Assembly (NCBI GenBank): GCA_029245125.1 | Contig: JAQWPZ010000072.1 | Span: 1-45,069, forward strand | Source: Rubripirellula sp. | GTDB lineage: Bacteria; Planctomycetota; Planctomycetia; Pirellulales; Pirellulaceae | Length of the DNA: 45,069 bases | Reading direction: 5' to 3' | In this document: positions 9,089 through 16,821 of the stretch, one piece after another | How the letters are laid out: the number at the start of each line of letters is the position of its first letter | Position numbering within the stretch: the stretch's first letter is position 1 | Position numbers and translations under genes: made by a program | Notes under the pieces: generated by a model | The model's input: the letters and a program-made list of their open reading frames with translations, nothing else | Database searches by the model: none | What the model was told of the DNA's origin: nothing

Positions 9089-9307
9089 ATCGACGGCGAG
9101 GCTTGGGAGAGAGTCATCGCAAGCGTAACCTTAAGAAATGACGGTTACCGATTCACGCTGCACATCACACGTTGGAAAAGGATCAACAAACTCGCCACCT
9201 TTACGCATCTCGATCCACCAAAGAGCTCATTCGGAAACCAGACGCACAGCGCCACAATCTGAAACCAACACTTCAACAAGTCTCCGTTGATGATGATGGC
9301 GAGATCA

Positions 9308-10191
9308 TCATGCTGAGAACAATGCGCGAAACGGATCCAGAATGCTTCGTTCGCTTGAGCGATCAACGATGGCAAACGTAATCCGATCAAAGTCGCCAGC
9401 AAAAGTTGCGCTCAACGATTTGTGTAAATCTCGTGCAGTTTGCTCGGGATCGTTTTCGAAGGCGCCACATCCCCAAGCACCGAGCACTAGCGAGCGGTAG
9501 CCGTAGGCCTTGGCGATCGCCAGAACCCGATCGATCCGTTGGGCCAACATTTCCGCAGACTGGATTGGACCGACCGCCGGCGCGTAGGGAGCAGCACAAG
9601 TCAGAAAGCTGCACAACCAGGGCTGTTCGAGTTCCGTTCCATCATCGGTTCGAAAGACTGGAACATCGGGCGACAAAATCGCCCAGTCGGAAGATCCCTC
9701 GGGGACTTCTTCGCGGTGATAATCGTACATTGGGTCATCGACCAAGGTCGCGAACAAGGCACTTGATCGACAAAGCATTTCCTCCTGCGCCTGTGCGCCG
9801 ACCAGGAAACCTCCTCCAGGCTGCACTCCATTCGCAAAATTCAATGCCAGTGGAACCTTTCCCTCCTGCACGAAACGCCGCGCAGCGACCAAAGTCGTTT
9901 CATTTCGCACCTGAACAATGGTTTCCGAGAAGCTCGATTCCGTCGTCCCGGGAAGAGGCGATTCCGGTGAGAGACTGACCTTCGCAGCACAAGCCTGCTG
10001 TACTGACTGCTGCCAATCAACTTTCCGACCTGCAGCATCTAAATAAAAGCCAGCTTGAATTGCCTCGAATGCCGATCGCCCCAACTGTCTGCAGCAACGG
10101 GTGACAGATCAAGTTCTCGCTTCAGAAGTTCGGCATGCGATTCAGAATCATCGCAAGACAGGCAACGCAGTACTCCTGCTGGCACATTCAT
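9308..10191 (-). CDS. TIGR02452/PARG-like macrodomain protein, 5' end frameshifted
   Basis: The intact frame (9308-10084) carries the microbial poly(ADP-ribose) glycohydrolase-like signature: NFANGVQPGGGFLVGAQAQEE (GGG-x(n)-QEE) and a later GAWGCGAFENDP macrodomain motif. The family removes or binds ADP-ribose. That frame can only begin at a TTG (10084) with no Shine-Dalgarno and a stop nine codons upstream. In the next frame, ATG 10191 follows a strong Shine-Dalgarno (GAGGGGGA, minus 10205-10198, 6-nt spacing) and encodes MNVPAGVLRCL...ELLKRELDLSPVAADSWG, running straight into the conserved GRSAFEAIQAGFYL if one base is restored near the CCCC (plus strand) at 10079-10082. I therefore annotate one ~295-residue gene with a single-base deletion, either real or a sequencing error. 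It starts 12 bp after the LURP-one-like gene: a two-gene operon. Confidence 0.82.
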
Positions 10192-10203
10192 TGGTCATCC
10201 CCC

Positions 10204-10707
10204 TCAGCCACTATTGATTGAACTGCTTTTCGATTCATCGTGCAGCACTTGGTCGATCACAATGCAAGCACAAAGAATCGCAACTTCGTCTTCACCATCG
10301 ACAATCTCAACGCCGTAACTATCTGTCCAAGACCAATATTTTTTACTGACAGTCGCCACCGCTCGTCCTTGCCGCTGAAAAGAAAACTCATGCGACCAAA
10401 ACGATCCATCAATCGTATAGTCATTTGGCCCGGGAACATCGAGCGTAAATTTCTTGTTGAACCATGTCCACTCCTTGACGACCTCCGCGAAGATCTGTCC
10501 ATCAATAATGATCTGATAGAGCGGCTTCCACGACAGGAGTTTTTGGCTGATCAAGGCCAACTCCTGGCGACCGGGGTTCTGGAACGAGAGTTTGTTCCCC
10601 CATGAAAACGCAATTCCATCGACATAATAGACCTCGTTGCCGTCAGCATCCGTGATCGCAAAGTCATTACCCCACGACCAGAATTTTTCTTTAATTCGAA
10701 AGACCAT
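10204..10707 (-). CDS. LURP-one-related / YxjI-like (tubby-fold) protein
   Basis: The 167-residue product shows the repeating beta-strand pattern of the LURP-one-related family (tubby C-terminal-like fold): FRIKEKFWSWGNDFAITDADG, then ...AFSWGNKLSF..., ...LLSWKPLYQIIIDGQIFAEV..., and KKYWSWTDSYGVEI, where W-S-W turns alternate with strands. Members are cytosolic, of unknown molecular role, and are thought to scaffold or bind lipid or protein. The start at ATG 10707 has AGGAG on the minus strand (10717-10713) at 5-nt spacing. It is the first gene of a likely operon with the PARG-like gene, whose Shine-Dalgarno overlaps this gene's stop region. The C-terminus is Ser-rich (KSSSINSG). Confidence 0.8.
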   Translation of the reverse strand: MVFRIKEKFWSWGNDFAITDADGNEVYYVDGIAFSWGNKLSFQNPGRQELALISQKLLSWKPLYQIIIDGQIFAEVVKEWTWFNKKFTLDVPGPNDYTIDGSFWSHEFSFQRQGRAVATVSKKYWSWTDSYGVEIVDGEDEVAILCACIVIDQVLHDESKSSSINSG

Positions 10708-10792
10708 TATGACTCCTAGCGTTGACAGAATTCTCCAAGTGTAAGGCTAGAATTGGCTCTCCAAGGGGCGCGCGACGGAAAGAATCCCCTGG

Positions 10793-10872
10793 CACACAGA
10801 GCACACAGAGCACACACAGAGCACACAGAGCACACAGAGCACACACAGAGCACACACAGAGCACACACAGAG
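10793..10872. repeat. CACACAGAG / CACACACAGAG array, 8 units
   Basis: Eighty bases are composed entirely of two unit lengths, CACACAGAG (9 bp) and CACACACAGAG (11 bp), in the order 9-9-11-9-9-11-11-11. They differ by one CA dinucleotide. The array lies in the divergent gap between the LURP-one-like gene and the sialidase-like gene. A plus-strand frame through it would encode a His/Thr/Glu-rich repeat, but nothing supports translation. Confidence 0.95.
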
Positions 10873-10991
10873 CAATTGCAGCCTGCGACCAACAAAGATG
10901 AATCGCTGAGCAATCTCACATCCCCTTATCGTTCACCCTATACTTTCTTGCCAATACTGGTATTGATGGCTCCTCGACCTGGATCTTTAGC

Positions 10992-12248
10992 ATGTCAAAC
11001 AGCAATCGAATCAATCGTCGAAAATGCTTCGCCATTGGTGCGTGCACTTGGCTCGGCGGATCCTCATCCGGCCAAGCCGCTAAACCGAAAACGCTCATCG
11101 AGTCAATTTCGAAAGAGACGTTGTGGCGTAATCGCGATGGGAAACAACGCACTTGGTTTCATTCTCGCGCCTGCATGGTGCCAGATCGAAATGGTAAGCC
11201 GATCGTGCTGATGACGCTTCAAGAAATTGGCGGCTCAGATTATTTTGGCCCGGTTCATTGGTCGACTTCGGACGATCTCGGAAAAACCTGGACGGAACCA
11301 CAGGCTATCGCTGCATTGGGGCGAGATTCCGTCGCGGGACGCGATGACGGATTGAAAGCGGGTGTTTGTGACGTCACACCGCAGTACCACCCACAGACCA
11401 ACACGGTGATAGCGCTTGGTCATGTCGTTTTCTACAAAGGCGAGTACTTTGCTCGCGATGAACAACTGGCCCGCTATCCGGTCTATGTAACCCGCGACGG
11501 CCAGGGCAATTGGTCGAACCGAAAAATTCTCGAATGGGATGACCCTCGGGGAGGATTCATTTACAGCAACAACTGTGGCCAACGCTACGTGCTGCCCAAT
11601 GGCGACATACAAATGTCCTTCACGTTTGGCCCACAACCAACGGCCAGAATGGTTGCCGGCGTTGTCACGCAGTACGACGGCAGTGAATTGAACATCAGTG
11701 AAGTGGGTCAACCACTGCGCAATCCAGTTGGACGGGGTTTGTTGGAACCAAGTGTCACGTTTTGGCAGGATCGATTCTGGATGACCATCCGTGCCGAAGA
11801 CAAGTATGGCTACGTGAGCGTCAGCAACGACGGCCTGAATTGGCAACCTCAGAGGGCCTGGAGTTGGGATGACGGTGAAAAACTAGAAATGTCAACAACC
11901 CAGCAGCATTGGTTGACCCACAGTGACGGACTGTTCTTGGTCTACACACGAAAAGATCCAACGAATCAAAATGTCATGCGCTGGCGTTCTCCACTTTGGG
12001 TCGCACAGGTCGACCCAGTGAAACAGTGTTTAATTCGGTCCACCGAACAAGTCGTTCTCCCGCTCGTCGGCGATGGCGTCAAGGCACCAAATTCAGTCGC
12101 GTTGATGGGCAATTTTGACGTCACAAACGTGAGTGCCGACGAATCAATCGTCACCGTCGGTGAATGGATGCCCCGCAGTGGTTACGTTGGCGATGTTCTG
12201 ATCGGGCGAATCCGCTGGAATAAACCAAACCGATCTCCCCTTTGGTGA
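10992..12248 (+). CDS. Tat-exported sialidase/BNR-type beta-propeller protein
   Basis: The 418-residue product opens with a twin-arginine-like leader (NRINRRKCFAIGACTWLGG), predicting export of a folded protein. The body resembles GH33-like sialidase/BNR propellers: Asp-box STSDDLGKTWTEP (~85-97) and a second, shorter SNDGLNWQP (~278-286), with an early conserved R in TWFHSRACMVPDRNGKP and Tyr/Glu-rich strands (GLLEPSVTFWQDRFWMTIRAED). Planctomycetes encode many such proteins, thought to act on sulfated or sialylated polysaccharides; the substrate here is unknown. Without a full Arg triad assignment I call it sialidase-like rather than sialidase. The ATG at 10992 lies 120 bp after the CACACAGAG array, with no clear Shine-Dalgarno. 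Confidence 0.75.
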   Translation: MSNSNRINRRKCFAIGACTWLGGSSSGQAAKPKTLIESISKETLWRNRDGKQRTWFHSRACMVPDRNGKPIVLMTLQEIGGSDYFGPVHWSTSDDLGKTWTEPQAIAALGRDSVAGRDDGLKAGVCDVTPQYHPQTNTVIALGHVVFYKGEYFARDEQLARYPVYVTRDGQGNWSNRKILEWDDPRGGFIYSNNCGQRYVLPNGDIQMSFTFGPQPTARMVAGVVTQYDGSELNISEVGQPLRNPVGRGLLEPSVTFWQDRFWMTIRAEDKYGYVSVSNDGLNWQPQRAWSWDDGEKLEMSTTQQHWLTHSDGLFLVYTRKDPTNQNVMRWRSPLWVAQVDPVKQCLIRSTEQVVLPLVGDGVKAPNSVALMGNFDVTNVSADESIVTVGEWMPRSGYVGDVLIGRIRWNKPNRSPLW

Positions 12249-12329
12249 TTCGCCTGCCAATCCTACTGAGCACCTGACAGCCCGGTTGAGACCTCGGATC
12301 GAGCCAGTCTATTGAATCCCAAAAACCAA

Positions 12330-12392
12330 TTTGGCAGCACGGCAACCCGATCTGGCAGCACAGCAAATCATTTTGGTAGAACAAAAAAAATC
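12330..12392. repeat. 21-bp degenerate tandem repeat, 3 copies
   Basis: Three consecutive 21-bp units (12330-12350, 12351-12371, 12372-12392) share the core TtTGGcAGcACaGCAA. Copies 1 and 2 are close and copy 3 has decayed into an A-run. The array abuts a different 17-bp array directly downstream. Confidence 0.75.
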
Positions 12393-12443
12393 CCAGCAGG
12401 CAGGGAATTCCAGCAGGCAGGGAATCCCGACAGGCAGGGAATC
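12393..12443. repeat. 17-bp tandem repeat, 3 copies
   Basis: CCAGCAGGCAGGGAATT, CCAGCAGGCAGGGAATC and CCGACAGGCAGGGAATC follow one another at 12393-12409, 12410-12426 and 12427-12443. Together with the 21-bp array it fills most of the 303-bp gap (12249-12551) between the sialidase-like and DUF427 genes; no gene is seen there. Confidence 0.93.
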
Positions 12444-12551
12444 CCGATCGATGCCAACATCCAAAGCCCCCAGCACCTCAATGGAGGCACTTGTCAATCC
12501 TCTTAAACTTACGCAAGATCGTCTACTTTTTCCATTGATCGCCAGGCAAAT

Positions 12552-13046
12552 ATGTTCCGCAAGCGAGTCGTCCCCGGACCAGGCCAGGAGTCTGTTTGGG
12601 ACTACCCCCGACCTCCCAAAATCGAAGCGTCCGAATCGAAGATTCGTATCGTCGCTGACAACACCGTGATCGCAGAAACCGCACGATCTTTTCGTGTTCT
12701 TGAAACCAGTCATCCGCCAGTCTTCTACTTGCCGCCCGAATCGATTCGCATGGATTTGCTGCGTGAATCCGACCATGGCACGTTTTGCGAATGGAAAGGC
12801 TGTGCGAATTACCACACGCTCGTGCTGCAAGATCGAATTATTTCGGATGTCGCGTGGTCTTATCGGGCCCCAACCAGCCGTTTTGAGGCTCTCGCCGGAT
12901 ACCTTGCGTTTTACCCCAGCAAGGCTGACGCCTGTTTCGTCGATGACGAGCAAGTGGAGGCCCAGCCGGGTGACTTTTACGGTGGCTGGATCACATCTCG
13001 CGTTGTCGGGCCATTTAAAGGAAGTCCCGGCACGAAGGGATGGTGA
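12552..13046 (+). CDS. DUF427 family protein
   Basis: This is a 164-residue soluble protein of the DUF427 family. Recognisable features are PPKIEASESKIRIVADNTVIAET, the block HPPVFYLPPESIRMDLL, the FCEWKGCANYH segment (C-x4-Y-H), VAWSYRAPTSRFEALAGYLAFYPSKAD and a final GGWITSRVVGPFKG. These proteins are small beta-rich domains of unknown biochemical function; no catalytic role is established. Its length is near the usual size plus a short N-terminal extension. The ATG at 12552 has CAGG about 5 nt upstream. It stands alone, convergent with the hydrolase gene on the other strand 247 bp away; that gap holds no visible gene. Confidence 0.88.
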   Translation: MFRKRVVPGPGQESVWDYPRPPKIEASESKIRIVADNTVIAETARSFRVLETSHPPVFYLPPESIRMDLLRESDHGTFCEWKGCANYHTLVLQDRIISDVAWSYRAPTSRFEALAGYLAFYPSKADACFVDDEQVEAQPGDFYGGWITSRVVGPFKGSPGTKGW

Positions 13047-13293
13047 GCCGATTGGCTTGACCGATTCGATCTGTTTCAAGCGAACATCTTCAATTGATCG
13101 CAGCCAGAAAACAAATACCGCGTCAGGTTGAACTGCGCTCCTCGGATGCCACTTGGCCATCGACAACTCACGCAGAAGAGTCTGACCAAGGTAGGCTGGG
13201 AAAGCCTGGCTGGCGGTTGGCGAGGGACATCGATAACGCGAAATGCCTCGCTGCATCCGCTACCGAACGGATTGAGACTCAGCATCAGGAGAG

Positions 13294-15279
13294 TTACTGC
13301 TTGGTGTTCTTCTCTTTGCTTGTGAACTGAACCTTGTCGCTCCCAGCCATTTTTACCAGATCAGGCAGATCGTAAAGAGTCAATGCTGCGTGGACAGTGT
13401 GGTCCAGTTGCACCTCAGGATCGGAAGCCCCAACATTCGACGACCAATCGCGTGGTGAATCTCTTAACGTCACTCTGGAAAATCGTGAAGGTTGCAGGGC
13501 CGCCGCATGCAATGCCACCATACCGCTTTGACCTTCCGCAATTAAATGGATCGATCGATTCGGCATCTGCTCGGTTACGTAGCGTGACAAAGCCAGCGTG
13601 TCATCAGTACGAATCCCGATAATCGATTGCTCCAGCAAATAAGCGAGTGAGAACGTTTTCCAATCACCAAGACCTGCCTTGAATTCACCCGTTCCGGTTT
13701 CTCCCTGACCCCGCAAGTCGACGGTGACCACTGCGTGACCTTGCCGCACCAGACTTACCGCTAACTCAGCGGCGCCTTTTTTCCCGCCATCGTGAAGACA
13801 GAGGTACACCGATTCACTTGCTGATCCGCGAGGCTGATAAAGGTTGATGGGCAATGGTATTCCAGCACCAAAATCGAGCAGCAGAGCTTCGATTTGGTAG
13901 TCTCCTCGTTGTTGCCGTGACACTGCTTGGGCTTTTTGCTCGACGTCCATCTCAGACAATCCGATTCGCCTAGAGATCAGTTTCCGCAGCGCGTCGGCGT
14001 TGGCTGATTGCCATTTTTGCGATCGTGTACCAGCGAGCTCTTGAGCATATTGCGCATTTAGATCAAAAACCGACAACTCATCGGGCAATGACAATACTTG
14101 CCCACGTTCGGTACACATCAAATCGGCACCATCACGCACCGGCAGTTCGATTGCGTCGACCGGCTTATCAATATCCAGCAACCAACGCTGCATCCAATGT
14201 GCAATCGTGGCAAGATTCTGAGGCTGAACACCATGTGTCCCTTCGATTTCCACCAAGTCAACGCGTTCGGGGAAGCCAAGTCTTCCATACACGCGTTTCG
14301 CCTGACGAAAGCTTTCCCAGCTACCTCGGATGTCAAAAAAATCCTGGGTGGTAGAACTGATCAGGGTTGGCTTCGGTGCCCGCATCAAAATGTAGTCAGC
14401 TTGATCCATCCCCCACGCGAGCTGACCGAAAATATTCTGCTCAGAATCCTGCGGGCCAATCGTTTCAATCAGTCGGCGAAACGTCGTCAGATAGCAAGCG
14501 GGAGCCGCACAAAGCACGCGGTCATCTAATGCCATCGTATAACTGGTCAACGTCCCCCCCCCGCTACACCCAGTCATGCCAATCCGAGCTGAGTCAACCT
14601 CGGGGCGTGTCGCCAGATAATCAATCGCCCGCATCGCATCGTACACACGATAAGTTGCCGTGTTACGACCAACCAAAATCGAACCAATGCCCATCAAAAA
14701 GTGTTCGGTCGTCGTCCCATCAACCAGATTCTCACCCTGATCATTCAAGATCTGCGAGCGTTCTCCTTGTCCGATGGGATCAAAACAGAACGCTGCCATT
14801 CCATGCATAGCCATCATGATCCCAAATCGCTGGTTGTAATCAGCAGTCTTGGCAGTGCGACTGTGACCACTTGAAACCACAACCGCCGGAAAGGGGCCGA
14901 CGCCTACCGGCAGATACAAGTTGGCCGTCACATGATGCCGCGGCTGACTTTCGAAGATCACATTCTCGATCCGATATCCTTTGGCATCGATCGTCTTGAT
15001 GACTCTTGCATTCAAAGGATGACGATCTGGAAACCCGCCCAAGCGAGACACAAATTCTTTTTGCAGTCGGTCCTGGTAGGTGGCGACAGCGGCAGCCGAA
15101 TCAATCATCTCGAATCGCTCACGACGCTGGTCCAAGACCAGATATGCTTGGGCCTGCAACGTTTCATAAAGAGAACCATGAATCTCTGTCTCTGAGTAAC
15201 AGTCCAGACTCTCTTGAGCCAACACAAGCGGCATTAAAAATAACGTTACCAGGACCACCACTTTTATTCGAATGAACAT
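13294..15279 (-). CDS. Secreted tandem alpha/beta hydrolase (acetylxylan-esterase-like)
   Basis: The 661-residue product has a signal peptide (IKVVVLVTLFLMPLVLAQE, ~5-23). The first hydrolase domain (~70-365) resembles acetyl esterase/dienelactone-type enzymes: VTANLYLPVG, the nucleophile elbow G-C-S-G-G-G (~236-241), an acid-bearing segment and a His in EGTHGVQPQ (~343). A second, shorter alpha/beta-hydrolase-like region follows (~440-650), with LYLCLHDGGKKGAAELAV, VDLRGQGETGTGEF and a degenerate elbow EGQSGMVAL. Tandem hydrolase architectures of this kind are common in planctomycete polysaccharide-degrading exported enzymes; a carbohydrate-ester substrate is inferred, not shown. ATG 15279 has only a weak purine-rich region upstream. 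The gene stands alone; an 8-bp hairpin lies ~100 bp upstream of the start. Confidence 0.8.
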   Translation of the reverse strand: MFIRIKVVVLVTLFLMPLVLAQESLDCYSETEIHGSLYETLQAQAYLVLDQRRERFEMIDSAAAVATYQDRLQKEFVSRLGGFPDRHPLNARVIKTIDAKGYRIENVIFESQPRHHVTANLYLPVGVGPFPAVVVSSGHSRTAKTADYNQRFGIMMAMHGMAAFCFDPIGQGERSQILNDQGENLVDGTTTEHFLMGIGSILVGRNTATYRVYDAMRAIDYLATRPEVDSARIGMTGCSGGGTLTSYTMALDDRVLCAAPACYLTTFRRLIETIGPQDSEQNIFGQLAWGMDQADYILMRAPKPTLISSTTQDFFDIRGSWESFRQAKRVYGRLGFPERVDLVEIEGTHGVQPQNLATIAHWMQRWLLDIDKPVDAIELPVRDGADLMCTERGQVLSLPDELSVFDLNAQYAQELAGTRSQKWQSANADALRKLISRRIGLSEMDVEQKAQAVSRQQRGDYQIEALLLDFGAGIPLPINLYQPRGSASESVYLCLHDGGKKGAAELAVSLVRQGHAVVTVDLRGQGETGTGEFKAGLGDWKTFSLAYLLEQSIIGIRTDDTLALSRYVTEQMPNRSIHLIAEGQSGMVALHAAALQPSRFSRVTLRDSPRDWSSNVGASDPEVQLDHTVHAALTLYDLPDLVKMAGSDKVQFTSKEKNTKQ

Positions 15280-15648
15280 GCCACCACTTTCATCTTGGAA
15301 TTTGACGAATTCGTTGTCGTCCAGTTTATCCGTTTTTCAGACACCTTTGCTGGGATCTGGCGGCCTCTGTTGACGGATCGACTCGCGACTGAGAATCGCG
15401 AGTGGATTTCAGCACGCGAAAACTGATTCCCGAGGAAAAGAAGGCCCAAGATCGGTATTCTGGCCGATGCCGACTTGGCTGTGAAACTCGCATTAGCCAG
15501 TCCCCTCCGACGGCACGAGTCAGCCGTGACTAGCGTTGCTTGGCAACTCGCCAGTTTCGGGTAAATAATGCAGGCAATCTGCGCCTAAACAACCGCCCGA
15601 TACGGCCTGCACTGGTAGTGAACACTTATTCCGCGATTGGAGAAAAAG
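15280..15648. other. Divergent intergenic region
   Basis: These 369 bp separate the minus-strand hydrolase from the short plus-strand membrane peptide and should hold promoters for both. The one clear structure is the inverted repeat at 15381-15403. GGAGA at 15639-15643 is the Shine-Dalgarno of the peptide gene. Confidence 0.5.
15381..15403. promoter_or_regulatory. 8-bp perfect inverted repeat
   Basis: ACTCGCGA (15381-15388) and TCGCGAGT (15396-15403) are exact reverse complements around a 7-base spacer. Situated ~100 bp upstream of the hydrolase start on the minus strand, it could be an operator or an RNA hairpin; no T tract follows on either strand, so a terminator is unlikely. Confidence 0.45.
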
Positions 15649-15756
15649 ATGTATACGCTGTTGGGGCTCGCCGTCGCAGTCGTCGCCGCAGCCTCGCTCG
15701 CCGGTGGGTTCATGATATTGGTGATGATTTTAGAACCGGGAAATCGCAAACGGTAA
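15649..15756 (+). CDS. 35-residue single-span membrane peptide
   Basis: ATG 15649 to TAA 15754-15756 encodes MYTLLGLAVAVVAAASLAGG and continues FMILVMILEPGNRKR. It has one strongly hydrophobic helix (residues ~3-28) and a short positively charged C-terminus (NRKR), so it would insert with the tail in the cytosol. A good Shine-Dalgarno (GGAGA, 15639-15643, 5-nt spacing) supports translation. A 12-bp hairpin starts 45 bp after the stop. I do not recognise a family. Possible roles are a small regulator of a membrane complex, a stress peptide or a type I toxin-like peptide, all unproven. Confidence 0.5.
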   Translation: MYTLLGLAVAVVAAASLAGGFMILVMILEPGNRKR

Positions 15757-15800
15757 AAACGCACCTGCATCACTCTCTTTGCAAATCACCCGAACCTAAA

Positions 15801-15831
15801 TGCAAAGGCAAATCTTCAGTTTGCCTTTGCA
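15801..15831 (+). terminator. 12-bp perfect stem-loop
   Basis: TGCAAAGGCAAA (15801-15812) pairs with TTTGCCTTTGCA (15820-15831) across the loop TCTTCAG. It lies 45 bp downstream of the small peptide gene. No T tract follows, so it is a stem-loop candidate for termination or transcript protection rather than a canonical intrinsic terminator. Confidence 0.6.
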
Positions 15832-15840
15832 GTTACAGGG

Positions 15841-15876
15841 TGAACTGATCGCACTGAACTGATCGCACTGAACTGA
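15841..15876. repeat. 14-bp tandem repeat, 2.6 copies
   Basis: TGAACTGATCGCAC occurs at 15841-15854 and 15855-15868, followed by TGAACTGA (15869-15876). Confidence 0.95.
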
Positions 15877-16398
15877 GCGTCCAACAAGAACACTCAAATC
15901 AGCAGATACATTCAAACCATCAACTCCCGCTAATTGCAGCCCTCAGCCAGGAAATCCATCACACTTGGTTTGATGTGATCGGACCCGATAACACTCAGTC
16001 CTATCTCTTCGGATCATGTCGCCTATCACTCGCCATCTACATGACAGGGTGATGCTGCTGCCGCTGGGTGGAACCGAATCACTTCGCAGAAACCAGTTGA
16101 AGAATCTCGGGACAATGCCTTCCGTTTGGCAACTTCGCTCGGATGGCTGCTTACTTAAAGACCTGACCTGTTCGCATGTCGATTGAGACGGATGCGACCC
16201 TGCTTGTCTTTCCGCCAGACGATTCTAATCGTTGTGCGGATTAATCGGTCTCCTGCCACGACAACCGAGCGACTGCATTTGCCGGGATTCCGAAGTGCGA
16301 TGAAGTATCTGCTGGCGTGACCTAGGGTTTGTCGGTGTCTGGACATATAGGCAGTTCAGTCTCACCGCCATCGTGTCAGTCGCAGAGAGATGTGAGTC
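15877..16398. other. Gene-free stretch upstream of the receiver/GspE cluster
   Basis: These 522 bp precede the interrupted receiver gene. I see no open frame with protein character, no repeat and no convincing promoter. It presumably carries the promoter of the receiver-gspE-gspF run. Confidence 0.45.
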
Positions 16399-16794
16399 AT
16401 GTTTGATTCATCAGGTGTCAAGTTATTGCTGGTTCAAGCAGAACCTGTCCTCGCTGAACTAATCTCGTTCCGCTTGGAATTACTTGGATATCAAGTCGAG
16501 CTTACGGAAAGTGGCAGCGAAGCCATCACATCAATGCAATAGGAAATCCCTCATTTGGTGATTGTCGACACAGTACTTCCCGAAGGTGACGGGATTGAGT
16601 GGATCGCTCGAATGCGAAGCGAATTCACTGCGGAACAGGTGCCGACCATCGTCTTCTCATTGGATCCCAGCTTGGAAACGGTGGAGCGTGCCGTTCACGC
16701 AGGCGCACAGGATTACTTGATCACTCCGTTTGATCCAACGGTGATGGAAGAAAAGATTGAAGTTTTGCTAGCCGATGGGCTTTCACGGCGCTAA
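16399..16794 (+). pseudogene. CheY-like receiver domain gene with in-frame TAG
   Basis: Reading from ATG 16399 gives MFDSSGVKLLLVQAEPVLAE...SEAITSMQ, then TAG at 16540-16542 (codon 48), then EIPHLVIVDTVLPEGDGIEW... to a normal stop at 16794. Both halves are in one frame and together form a complete ~131-residue receiver: phospho-acceptor Asp in VIVDTVLPEGDG, VPTIVFSLD after it and DYLITPFDP at the end. The codon is one substitution from CAG (Gln). The usual acidic pair is Q-A-E and the conserved Lys of YLxKPF is Thr, so phosphorylation chemistry was probably already altered. It sits 27 bp before gspE and was likely the first gene of that operon. Alternatives are amber readthrough, suppression, or a sequencing error. 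Confidence 0.75.
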
Positions 16795-16821
16795 CAACGC
16801 TGGATATCGAGGGGAAGAATT

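Noticed and set aside
9145..9402. Minus-strand 85-codon frame beside the PARG-like gene
   Set aside because: No domain, no Shine-Dalgarno, overlaps the end of the PARG-like gene in a different frame.
10722..10753. TTGACA ... TAGAAT as a sigma-70 promoter
   Set aside because: The spacer is 20 bp, too long; a 14-bp alternative has a poor -10. Not supported enough to annotate.
10753..11211. 152-codon plus-strand frame through the CACACAGAG array
   Set aside because: It is His/Thr/Glu low-complexity produced by the repeat and overlaps the start of the sialidase-like gene in another frame.
12309..13256. Minus-strand 315-codon frame antisense to the DUF427 gene
   Set aside because: It runs antisense through DUF427 and the tandem arrays; composition is Arg/Ser-rich with no domain.
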